From Pinus tabuliformis (taxonomy: Eukaryota; Streptophyta; Pinopsida; Pinales; Pinaceae): a stretch of DNA of 64,000 bases. Location of the stretch: NCBI GenBank assembly GCA_031772625.1, contig CM062812.1, positions 728,226,300-728,290,299 of the forward strand, given 5' to 3'. Position numbers and translations under genes: made by a program. How positions within the stretch are numbered: the first letter of the stretch is position 1; every line of letters begins with the position of its first letter. The notes below the pieces were generated by a model. The model did not search any database and was not told the origin of the DNA. It saw only the letters and a program-made list of their open reading frames with translations. Positions 48,274-59,215 of this stretch are shown one piece after another.

Positions 48274-51200
48274 TTAATCAATTATGTATTGGGGCATGCT
48301 TGTTTTGTTTTTGAAGATCCTACTATTGCGTTCTTTCCAAACATTGTAGATGACAAAGCCTGGAACCAGAATCCAGGCTTTATTAACAATCTCATTCCTT
48401 GAGAAGTTCTTCCTCCAGTTCTTCCGAGTGTTGGATATGCTGAGACTATCCCTATCAGTTTGTCTAAAAATAGGGGCCACCCAATCCCACACCTTTGAAG
48501 TGAAGGGGCATAGGTTGAGAGGGTGTTCAATCGTCTCCTCATTTGCACCACATAGGTAACATTTGGAAGGACCAATGAAGCCTTGCTTAAGGAGATTCTC
48601 CCAAGCTAATATCTTCCTTTGATGCACTAGCCAGATGAACAACTTTATTTTCATCCAATGTGGGCTTTTCCAAAGTTTCTTCCAGACTTGATTAGGATTC
48701 ACAAAGTTAAAACCTATGACTTCCTGTTTAGCCTCTTTGAGGTTAAAGTTACCTTCGATGTTCTTTCCCCATCTTAATTGGTCTAGTGAGGAGGAAACCA
48801 AAATCCTTCTATGCTCTAGATCTTAGGAGAGAGCATCTGCCTTGATCTTTAGTGGGCTTTCATCATTGTATCCTAGATCCTTCCACTTCCTCCACTTTCC
48901 ATTATTCCATCCCTCGTCCGAGAAATCTTTTACCAAAACCATACCTTTTCTATCTGTGTCACTTTTGAGAGCTGTAATTTCATCCCTATAAAGGTTGGGT
49001 TCCTATCGCCAATTGTCCTCCCAAAATCGAGCAAGGCCCCCTGCTCAGATTTCCCAAAAACAATGTTGTTGAACAATACTTTTGTTATCCCAGGCAAGGT
49101 TCCAAATGTGGGAGCCTCTAACTTTCCCTGACATTCTAATGTGATCCTTCTCCTACCAATACTCGGCATACTTCTGTTTTCAAAGATTAGCCCAAGGGGC
49201 ATTCGATTCCTTAATCCATCTCCACCAAAGCTTAGCTCTTGAAACTCTGTTGAGGGTCTCAGGATCATGAAGCCCCAAGCCACCATGGCTCTTGGGCTTG
49301 CAGAGCTTATCCGAGGCTACTAAAGCCCACTTCTTTTTCTCTTCCCCTATGCCCCACAGAAAGTCCCTTTGTATGCTTCTTATTTGTTGCTTAATACCTT
49401 GAGGAGAAAGAAGAGTTGAAGACATGTAAATGGGAATGCCCTGCAAGACCGCTTATGTGAGCACAAGGTGTCCTGCCAAATTTAGTCACCCGTTAGTCCA
49501 TTTTCTGACCTTGTCCTGAAGTTTATTTAATATTGGCTCCCACACTTTCGTGCTTAGAGGTTTGTCAATAAGAGGAATGCTAATATACCTGGAAGGTAGC
49601 TATTCCCTTTGAAATCCAAGAATTGTGGTACTGTTTCTCTGAATAGCAATATTAGTGTTAAAGAAAAAAACTTTGGACTTTTTCAGGCTTACCTCTGTGC
49701 CTGCTACCATAGCAAAGTCGTTTCAGATGTTTTTTATTGCTCTAGCTTCCCTGAGTGTGGGTATGCCCTGAAACATTCTGACATCCACAAATTGTTGATG
49801 AGTGTTTGCCTCTCCATCCATGGTGAGTTTGATACCCTGTATTCGTCCTTCAGCATTTTTCATTTTAATCACTCTACCTAGCCCTTCCATCATGAGTACG
49901 AAGAGGAATGGTGAGAGCGGATCTCCTTGTCTGAGCCCTCCGGAGGGTCTGAAGGTCCTTGATGGAGCTCCATTAAGCAGTATGGAAAAGCTGGTCGTGG
50001 TAACTAAAGCCATAACTCACCTTATCCAATTTTGGTCAAAGCCTCAAGCTTTTAGAATTGCTCTTATGTAAGACCAACTTAGTTTGTCATAGGCTTTCGC
50101 TAGGTCCAACTGAATGATCATACAAGCTTGTTTGTTGCTTTTGAGAGACTGTACCACCTCATAAGCTTGGATGATGTTGTCGAGGATTTGTCTTCCCTCC
50201 ACATAGCCTGTTTGCTCCTCTGAGATGAGAGAGGATAGAAGGGGCTTGAGTCTATTGGATATTACTTTGGCAATAATTTTATACACCACATTACATATTG
50301 CTATGGGTAAAAAACCATCCGGAGTCATGGAATTTTCTTGCTTTGGGATAAGAGCTATGAAGGATGAATTCAGAGCCTTCAGTACCTTTTCAGATCTTCT
50401 TGAGTCTTCCACAACCTCGAGGATATCATGTTTGAAAGTTCCCTAGTAGGCTTTGAATAAATCTACATTGAATCCATCCAAGCCTGGTGCTTTTCCATTT
50501 TGCATTTCATTAATCACTTCACTAACCTCCTCTTCCAATGCTGGCCTATTGAGATTGTGGTTGTCCTCTCTGGTAACCAGTTGAGGGATATACTGAGTGA
50601 AATGGTCAATGAACCTGAATCTGTCCTCTAGTGGCTCCTTTGCAATATTGCAGAAGTGATGTACAAGGACCGATTCCATATCATTGTGAGATACAAGCTC
50701 AATACCTTGAGAATATTTTATCTTTGTGATTCTATTGTGTTCCCTGTGAGCCATAGTGGATTTATGGAAGAATTTTGTGTTTCTTTCTCCCTCTCTAAGA
50801 CATTGTATCCTTGATTTTTGCCTCCAGAAAATTTCCTCTTGTAAGCATCGATCTTCCCATTCTTCCTGCAAAGAGTCAGTTAGTTTTTTCCGCTCTTCAA
50901 TGAAGCCATCTGTAATATTGATCTGATTGATCTCCTGGAGCTTTTACTCAGTTTCTATTTTGGCTTTGAAGATATCTCCAAATTCCTTTTTTCCAAGCTT
51001 TAAGACGGGATTTGATATGTTTAAGTTTCTGCTGGAGCATGAACATTTTTGTGCCCTGAATGTTCAACTCCTCTCTCCACCATTTATCAATGTTACTAGT
51101 GAACATAGGGTGTGAGAGCGAAGCATTTTCAAACCTGAAAGGTCTGTTTCTTGGTGTGCCCATAAAGGTGGCTTCCAGCTGTATAGGCCAGTCATCCGAT

Positions 51201-51900
51201 CCTCCAAAGGGTAGACTGGAGATTGTCATGGCGGGTCCTGTGAGAAGGAGGTCCTCTGAAATAATAAATCTGTCAAGTTTGGAAGAAACTTCAGAAGACC
51301 CTCCCTTTTTGTTGTTCCAAGTGAAGGTTCCATTAATTTTTTCAGTGCCCATTAGTCCCATGTTGATAATGAAGTTCTGGAAGGCCATGGAGTTTCTACC
51401 TAGCTGTCTAGTGCCTCCTTTTTTCTCTAAAAGATATGTTATCATATTGAAATCTCCTGCAACAATCCAGGGAAAAATGGGATGTCTTGCTCTTAGATCC
51501 TCCAGGGAGGTGAGAAGCTTAAGTTTGTTTGCTTGCTTTTGAGGTCCATAAACATTTGTAGTCATGTATATCTCCTTATCCCATACAGGTTGACATATCA
51601 AGGAAAGATAGTTCCTGGATGCTTCAGCATCCAAGATTCCAAATTTATATTGATCCCACAACGTGAGAATCCCCCCAGTGGATTTATTTTCCTTAACCTC
51701 TAAATACTCATACTTGATTAACACTTATTATGAATACTTCTTATCTTATCCATCGAACATTTTGTCTCCTGAATAAAAACCATGTCTGGTTTTTCTTCTT
51801 TCATTCTGTTACTTAGATTTGTTTGTTTCCTTCTATTCCCTATTCCTCTAATGTTCTAGGTTGTGAGCTTCATTAAGAAAGGTTAGTAAAGGAATAACTG
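48274..51900 (-). pseudogene. LINE ORF2: endonuclease and reverse transcriptase
   Basis: The endonuclease part (51724-50948) has YGPQKQ, WIVAGDFNMITY, SSKLDRFIIS and FGGSDDWPI. The last box is normally S-D-H, so the catalytic histidine is aspartate. RT (50871-49180) has NGKAPGLDGFNVDLFKAY, SFIALIPKQENSMTPDGF, PIAICNVVYKIIAKVISNRL, EEQTGYVEGRQILDNII, IIQLDLAKAYDKLSW and GGLRQGDPLSPFLFVLMME. The F-x-D-D box reads QQFVDVRMF, with the second aspartate lost. The zf-RVT region (48801-48274) has WKSPHWMKIKLFIWLVHQRK and CYLCGANEETIEH. Confidence 0.9.
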
Positions 51901-52282
51901 GTAAGATATTTCATCTTACCTAATTTGATAAAAGGTTTTCCACATTCGTTCAACAACTCATTCTGTCTTTTTCTTCCTCTTTTCCTACCCGAGCTTGTGA
52001 ATTCTCCATCATCTTGACCCCACTTGGCTCATGGCTTTCATGATTTCTTTTGACTCCAGCTCCCTTCGCCTGTGAGGTCCATAGAAAGAGTTGTTGTACT
52101 CTGTCATAATCCTCTTTTGGTAGAGAGTTCACTCCTATGTTCTTTCCTTGTTCCAAAAATTTCTCTAGATATAGATTTTTCATATCCAAAATCTCCTGTA
52201 CCTCATGGTCCTCTGTTCCCACTTCACTTGGAATCATCTCCTAGTCCCTACTAACCTCCATCAAGCTTGGTAGATCATCATT

Positions 52283-53472
52283 TTACTGGTTGTTTACTGT
52301 GATATCCTCCATGTCAGCTACCTTATCCTGCTCCTTTGTTACGTTCTCCAAGTCCTGGATTGTTTCCTTGTTCCCCTCTTCTTCCTCCAGGATCTTGAAG
52401 TTGTTGTATCTTGTATGTATGTCCTCATTTATCTTCTTGTATGGACGTATCCCCCCTTTCCCTTTGCTCCTGACCTTTGTGAAGCCCTCGTGATCTCTAT
52501 CCACATTAGTTTTCTGGTTACCTTCCATATTGACTGTGGGGTAGTCTCTAAATAGATGCACATGTTCATGGCATTTGCGGCACCTAAATGGTATGTGCTA
52601 ATAGTCCACAGTCTACACCCATTCTTCATCATATACTTCTAAAATTATCACTTCTGAAAGGGATCTAGATAGATCCATTTCCACACATATTCAGGCAAAG
52701 GAAGTATATTTCCTTTCTGAGTTGCCTCTGAGACCTTTAGAAAATGTCCTAGCTTGTTTCCTATTGTTTTCAAAGATTCTGGTAGCCAGTAATCCAGAGG
52801 AAGGGAGTATAGTCTGATCCAAACTAGTACTGATGTGAATGTTTCACATTCTGGGACAAAGTTCATCATCCATGGCCACATGTAGGGTCCTGTCGCAGCA
52901 TAGAAATAAGGCCCCCCTTCGAACACTCTATCTTTGTCCTCTAGGCTTATGAACACGACTGTGAAGAAGCCCTTAGAACCCAGATGTAAATGTATTTCTC
53001 CCTTTGGCTTCCTATGGCTCCTTATCTAGATGTGTAATGCCCTCTCCGTCGGCTATAATCCTATGAACTTGCATATGATTGCATGTTCCTTCATATGATC
53101 GCTATGTTCTTGTATCACTAGATCGCTCAATACGACTCGAGGAATAATGTTGGACTTGGGTTTGCAGACCTCGAATGTCCTTATGGAAACCGGTTTTTCA
53201 CTGTTGCCTCCATTCTCCTTCTCTTTACTTGTTTCATATTGATTCCCTTCCTGATCATAATGTTTGTTTTTTCCAGATGTCCCCTTGCTTCATGCTTCTG
53301 AAATCTTCTCCAGAGGTTTTTTGAAATGTTTCTTTCCCTCGTCCTTACTTTCCTCTGTGACTGCTTGACTATAGGAGGGAGCAACACTCCCCCCTGTGCG
53401 CCCCGCCATGGTACCCTTAGACAAAACCCTAGCTCTAACTCCAACTCTAGCTCCAGTTCTCGTTTTCCTCAC
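52283..53472 (-). pseudogene. LINE ORF1: DUF4283-like protein with zinc knuckle
   Basis: It begins near 53472 with basic sequence and GGSVAPSYSQAV. The middle (52956-52648) reads FEGGPYFYAATGPYMWPWMM, TSVLVWIRLYSLPLDYW and IGNKLGHFLKVSEAT, typical of DUF4283 in plant L1 ORF1 proteins. A knuckle CRKCHEHVHLFRDY (near 52570) has its last cysteine changed to tyrosine. The remainder is charged and acidic. The parts are in different frames. Confidence 0.8.
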
Positions 53473-53504
53473 CCCTCCAAATCTCTCGTATTGTTCTTCT
53501 CAAT

Positions 53505-53517
53505 GTTTGGAATATTG
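53505..53517. repeat. LINE target-site duplication, right copy
   Basis: GTTTGGAATATTG corresponds to the left copy at 46682-46692. Reading exon 4 from here straight into the left copy gives HGFNIPNVQYDIYPYAY without a break, which confirms the insertion point. Confidence 0.75.
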
Positions 53518-56060
53518 AAACCATGGGAAATATCTACAATAACTTGGGCATAATCCCTTTTAGGTATGAGTTTAGCAATGTCTTCACAGTCAGCTTATAT
53601 TACCTGATATTGAATAGTGTCTAGCCCATTCCAAATGAAATGAGTAAGAGTTGGATCAAGTTCAACATTCTTAAGATGTTGCTTCTTTAGTATTTCCATC
53701 TTTATTTTTTATATAAAGGTTCTAAAACTATCTGGTGCTCCATTTTCATCCTTCTTCATCTTTGATAAAATAAACAAATATATGTGTAAGTTATAAATTA
53801 AAAATAGTATAAAGATGAATAAAAATGAATGTATAAACCAACATACCTTTTTAAATGCACGAGAAAAAAAAATTTAATGTTGATGTGGAACTTGAATCTA
53901 GATCAACATCATCCCAACTATCTTCATTCAACAATTTAAACATTTGTTCTTAAATTTTCATGTAAACTTTGTGACTGCATGGATATAGTAAAAAAAAAAA
54001 AAAAGTTAATACAATGATATGTATAACAAATACTACCAAGAACAATATGTTATATTTAAAAGAAAATTATAATCTAGAAATAAATAAAAATAATTCAACA
54101 AACTTACTTTTGAAATTCCTCAGACATTTCCTCCAATGATAATTCCCCTGACCTCACATGAGATAATATTTCTTTGACAAGTTTTCCATCCTTCACTCCT
54201 TGCAATTCTCTCCAAGGTGTGATAGTCATATCTTCTGGAAGTTGCTTCATTTTAGGCCCCCCGATTTACTGTTGCTACATATCAATGGCTTAGACTTTTT
54301 GACCTTCTGGTTTTTAATGCCAATGTTCTCCCACATGCTAAAAATATCAATAATCAACTCCCATATCTCTCCAGTTCTAAATTTCAACTCGAAAATGTTA
54401 TCAACACCTCTGAATAAGTCACTAAATTTGCCACCTTTTCCACCTTTTGAATTGATTTTCTCTTCAATTTGATAGCCTATTTCCATACAAAATTCCTTTC
54501 GGATATCTACAATAACATTTATCCTATCCCCACCACATTTTTCTTCACATTCACTATGAATAAATCTAACACCTTGGATGAAAGTCATAGACATCCTATA
54601 TTCATTATCTGAGTTATGATCCCATGCCATTAACTTTGCTTCTGTATATGATAAATCAGCATAAATGATACATTTAATTGTCTCAAAATGCGGGTTATTG
54701 GGATATTCCTCCATCAATTACCTTTGATCTTCTACAGAATGGTTCCCCCCAAGAACATAATAATTATATTCAAAAAATTTTGACTTATCAAATGCTTCTT
54801 TGTTGGGAACTTGAACTGGATCAACAAGAAGCACATAATTAACCACATGAGCATATGGATTGTACCTCATCAATGTCTTCAAGCTATGAACATGCAGATG
54901 GTGTGGCTTTCTGATTTGATATTGACATTGTCCTTCACTTGCCTTATAGATTTGTATGACATTATGCTGAAATGTACGACCACCCTGAATTATGTTTCTC
55001 TTTGTCAAGTTCTGTCAAATGGAATTTTGTTTTTTTTTTATAACGCCATCCTTTAAATCAGCTCGTGGTGTAATGATTTCTCTGCTTTCTTTTGAAGTTT
55101 CACTAGGTTCTTGACTGTTGGTAATGACTACATCAAAATGTTCAACTTTACTTTTCTTCTTCATAATATTCTCATCATTAACTGTAACAGATTTATTTTT
55201 GGGTAGTGTTATTTTTCGTCTTTTCTGACTCTTCTTAGTTCAAATGTCATCCTTAGTAATGACAACATATTCTTCACTACCAATTTCAACTTCCTCATCT
55301 TCAAAATTAACTTCTCTACCTTTGCTAGATGTATCCACTAGAGGATTTTTTTCCTGATCCCTTGGATGTAGTTTTGTAGCATCACGAACTACTACATTTT
55401 TCTTGTTTGCCATATATTCTTCTGATATTGAGTAGAAACTGCTAACAACTTTCATAATATCATGCTCTATGAAATGAATGCCTCCCAACCTAATCGAACA
55501 ACATTCAACAAAATTCTGCCAAACAAAATATCATATGTTAATAAAAACAAAGTTAAAAAAATATAGTGAGACAATTACAAGAATGAAAAACACAAATATA
55601 AATAATAATACTTACGATATTTTGTTTCATCTCATTTATGATTTATTTACACTACTTTGTAGATACCTCTCTTGTGTCATACAATGAATATGATAACTAG
55701 TATTTAATCCTTTCATGTGACTTGGGTGGTTTTGTAAGTATGTAAACAACTTCATTGTCATGTACCGAACACATGTCTATGACTCTTCCCATCACGTCAT
55801 AAATTCCATTATCATTAGGTATATCAACACATAGATATATCTGCACGTTTTGGCTCTCTTTCTTTCACATACCAGACATTTGATGGAAGTTTCACTTCTT
55901 TTGATTTCTTTTAGTATGAAATCATCTTCTTATCATTTGAGGCACTTGAAAGATTTGTAGCCATCATCTCAGGTGGGGTTCATTCACCAATTTTTTTTGA
56001 AGATCCACCTTTAAGAGTCTTTGGTCCATAAAGATTCACAGAAATCTTCTTTGATGCCAT

Positions 56061-56543
56061 TTTCCTGAAAAAAAGAGACGCATATAAATTAGTAAATGAC
56101 AAAAACATAGTAACTTAAATTAACAATGAAAACAATAAATGATAATTAATTTTATAAACCATAACAATTTAGAAAAAAAATAAATAAATTTAAAAAATAC
56201 ATCACCCTGCCGTCGCACCCTGAAAATTGGCCGACCAACAGTTGGTCGGCCATTGGTTCTGGCCCCCTAGCCCACCCTAGCGACCCAACCACTGCCCCCC
56301 GCCCAACCAATAATTTAGGTAAAAGTTTTAGTTTGCAATTTTAAATTTAAAGATTAATTTCATAAAAAAAATTAGTTAAAATTTTTCAATAAATTGTAGA
56401 ATAAAATAATGAAGGGAAATACATGAAACAAAATTTTTGGAGGGAAATATTTTGGCAAAAATTTTTTGAGGGAAAATTTCATTCTCTAAACAATATAATA
56501 CCTTTAGGAGAGTTTATCATTCAACCTCTTCAACTTGAAAGGG
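56061..56543. promoter_or_regulatory. Shared divergent promoter region with perfect palindrome
   Basis: The 480 bp between the two opposed start codons is the only upstream sequence for either gene. It holds a C-rich block (56200-56320) in AT-rich surroundings and the palindrome TGGCCGACCAAC-A-GTTGGTCGGCCA at 56228-56252 (12-bp arms, perfect). Such a site could bind a dimeric factor, for example the ParB-like protein or the transposase. That role is inference. No clear TATA element could be fixed for either gene. Confidence 0.55.
56228..56252. repeat. Perfect 25-nt palindrome
   Basis: The 12-bp arms are exact reverse complements around a single A. In a region this decayed, a flawless G/C-rich palindrome stands out; it includes several CpG sites. 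Confidence 0.9.
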
Positions 56544-56639
56544 ATGGATTCTTATGATAGTGAAGTTTCGCTTTGTAAAGCATCAACATTTTCATCGTGT
56601 AACAACTCTAATGAATATAATGGAAATTCATCCTGTATG

Positions 56640-58410
56640 AATAGAAAGTCAATTCTTCCACTTAGTCCTAATCCTAAGGACTATGACAGCAGCACTGATG
56701 AAATAGGGGATGAATAATTTCAACTAAATAAAGAGTCACAGATTCCACTTAGTCCTAATCCTAAGGATTATGACAGCAACAGTGATGAGGAGCATGATCA
56801 AGAATTTCAAAAGAATGGAGTGTCATGATGTCCACTTAGTCCTAATGCTATGGACTATGAGAGCAACAGTGATGAAGAGCATGATGACGAATTTCAAAAG
56901 AATGGAGTGTCACGGTGTCCACTTATTCCTAATCATATGTACTATGAGAGCAGTAGTGATGAAGAGCATGATGACAAATTTCAAAAGAATGGAGTGTCAC
57001 GTGTCCAATTAATCCTAATCCTAAGGTCTATGATAGCAACAGTGATGAAGACCATGATGGAAAATGTCAAAAGAATGGAGTGTCACAGCGTCCTCTTAGT
57101 CATAATCCTATGGACTATGAGAGCAGCAGTGACGAAGAGCATGATGACGAATTTCAAAAGAATGGAGTGTCGTGGTGTCCACTTAGTCCTAATCCTATGG
57201 ACTATGAGAGAAATAGTGATGAAGAGCATGATGATGAATTTCAAAAGAATGGGGTGTCACGGTGTCCACTTATTCCTAATCCTAAGGACTATGAGAGAAA
57301 CAATGATGAAGAGCATGATGAAAAATTTCAAAGGAATGGAGTGTCATGGTGTCCTCTTAGTCCTAATCCTATGGAATATGAGAGCAGCAATGATGAAGAG
57401 CATGGTGACGAATTTCAAAAGAATGCAGTGTCATTATGTCCACTTGGTCCTAATCCTAAAGACTATGAGAGAAATAATGATGAAGATCATGATGAAAAAA
57501 TTCAAAAGAATGGAGTGTCACAGTGTCCTCTTAGTCCTAATCCTATGGACCATGAGAGCAGTAGTGATGAAGAGCATGATGACGAATTTCAAAAGAATGG
57601 AGTGTGATGGTGTCCTCTTAGTCCTAATCCTATGGAATATGAGAGCAGCAATGATGAAGAACATGATGATGAATTTCAAAGGAATGGAGTGCCACGGTGT
57701 CCATTTAGTCCTAATCCTATGGACTATGAAAGCAGCAGTGATGAAGAGTATGATGAAAAATTTCAAAAGAATGGAGTGTCTCGGTGTCCTCTTAGTCCTA
57801 ATTCAATGGACTATGAGAACAGTAGTGATGAATAATTTCAACTGAATAGAGTGTCACAATGTCCACTTTTCCCTAGTCCTATGGACTATGAAAGCAACAA
57901 TGATGAAGAACATGATGAATAATTTCAAAAGAATGAAGTGTCACGGTGTCCACTTAGTCCTAATCCTATGGACTATGAGAGCAGGAGTGATGAAGAGCAG
58001 GATGAAAAATTTCAAAAGAATGGAGTGTCATAGTGTCCTCTTAGTCCTAATCCAATGGACTATGAGAGCAGTAGTGATGAAGAGCGTGATGACAAATTTC
58101 AAAAGAATGGAGTGTCATGGTGTCCACTTAGTCCTAATCCTATGGACTATGAGAGTTGTAGTGATGAAGGACAGGATGAAACACTTAGTCCTAATCCTAA
58201 TGACTATAAGAGTAGCAATGACAAATGATAGGATGTAGCATTTTTAGTAAGTAAACAATCACATTTTTGGCATAGTCCTAATTCTATGGACTATTAGAGC
58301 ATCACTGACAATGCACATGGGGAATAATATCCAATAAAGATCGAGGCAAATTTTCCATTTAGTCCCAATTCTAAGGACTATGACAGTAGCACTAAAGAAG
58401 GGGAAGATGA
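56640..58410 (+). repeat. 87-bp tandem array encoding a 29-residue acidic repeat
   Basis: About 21 units are keyed by CTTAGTCCTAATCCT. Most are exactly 87 bp (for example 57092, 57179, 57266, 57353, 57440, 57527). The best frame encodes CPLSPNPMDYESSSDEEHDD followed by EFQKNGVSR. A one-base loss near 57000 moves that frame, and stops end it at 57607 and 57835. Units at the 3' end are shorter and more diverged. The acidic SSSDEE blocks resemble casein kinase 2 sites. The array sits at the N-terminus of the transposase-like gene. Confidence 0.9.
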
Positions 58411-59127
58411 ATAATATCCTCCAAGTCAGTATTTGAAAAGCACAGTTGATCATAGTGTGGATAACATTCCTCATAATGATGATGAAAATTCTTATACAAA
58501 TGATGATCCAATGATGGAGGTGTTTCCAAGAAATATCGTATCGAGGAGTAGGAGCAGACCTTTTCATATCAATGCAAGATGTTCTAGCTATACAATGGGT
58601 ACAGCAAAATATTTGAGGAAAGAAGTTTTGTCAGCGCTCTCATTTCAAGTGAATATTGTCAAAAATATTGCTTGAAGCATTTAGATTTCAAATTTGCATT
58701 AGAGCAAAGGAAGAGATATTTGTCAATGAATAAAAACATGCAAAATTCATATTTAGTTGGGTGTATGCAATCTATATTGTCAGGTTATTTTATACAGAAG
58801 TATGTTATAAATGACATTTTGGGCCATTATCAAATACTGCAATGTCATGGATTAAATATTTATTTTCAAATCATGGAGAGTGTATGCAAAATAGAGAGAC
58901 AATACATATTCCAGATAATTTTTCAAGACGAGAAATCTACAACTTATATAAAGAATATGCATAAGGTGTTGAGGGACATGGACAGTTTATTACATGTCAA
59001 TATTTTGTGAAGGTATGGAAGAAAGAATTCAACAATTTCCTTATTCATAAGAAGACAAGAATGCATATTTGCAATACATGTGCTTCTCTTAAATAAAAAA
59101 GGGAAAAATGTGAAGCGTTAGAAAGAG

Positions 59128-59215
59128 GTAAGCATTCATAACTTTAACTTTTAAAATTGAATAGTCATGAACTATGAAAACATATTTCTTAATGGCTTTC
59201 TTTTATGGTGTGTAG
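59128..59215 (+). other. Intron of the transposase-like gene
   Basis: The 88-nt segment starts GTAAGC and ends GTGTAG. Joining GAAAGAG to CTTCAATTGTC gives C-E-A-L-E-R-A-S-I-V-K-E-L, continuous with conserved sequence on both sides. Confidence 0.8.

Larger units (their letters stand above)
46693..53504 (-). mobile_element. L1-type LINE inserted in exon 4 of the methyltransferase gene
   Basis: It has a poly-A tail on the minus strand (plus-strand T run at 46693-46707), ORF1 at 53.47-52.28 kb, ORF2 from about 51.9 kb to 47.8 kb, and target-site duplications at both ends. It looks near full length at 6.8 kb. ORF2 has endonuclease, RT, a zinc-finger-like RT-associated region and a terminal RNase H, as in plant L1 elements. 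Stops and shifts show it is dead. It must be younger than the transposon that carries it. Confidence 0.9.
45657..56060 (-). pseudogene. ParB-like / N4-N6 amino-methyltransferase gene of the transposon
   Basis: Exons on the minus strand: 56060-55616, 55515-54118, 53974-53847, 53759-53505 continuing at 46692-46506 across a LINE, 46418-46117 and 46015-45657. All five introns (87-143 nt) have GT/AG ends. Exon 2 is ParB-like: YVLLVDPVQVPNKEAFDKSK, YYVLGGNHSVEDQR (in place of the GERR box), IIYADLSYTEAKLMAWDHNS. Exons 4-6 are methyltransferase-like: DYAQVIVDISHGFNI at the DPPY position, KPQLLINYLIGICSNGGDW, then DLFSSSG joined by splicing to TTLACCLQKGRNYIAIEKDP (motif I). Motif IV before motif I is the beta-class order. 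More than ten in-frame stops and at least two shifts make it inactive. Bacteria and phages have ParB-methylase fusions; I know of none described in plants. Confidence 0.75.

Noticed and set aside
50927..51542. Plus-strand open frames opposite the LINE endonuclease
   Set aside because: They are shadows of the conserved minus-strand ORF2.
56850..57845. A 331-codon plus-strand open frame over the 87-bp array
   Set aside because: It starts in the acidic repeat frame and crosses a one-base deletion near 57000 into another frame (MKSMMTNFKRMECHG-type). Because the unit is 87 bp, that second frame stays open by chance.
56640..58410. CRISPR-like array
   Set aside because: The units are contiguous 87-bp coding-type repeats without unique spacers, in a plant transposon.
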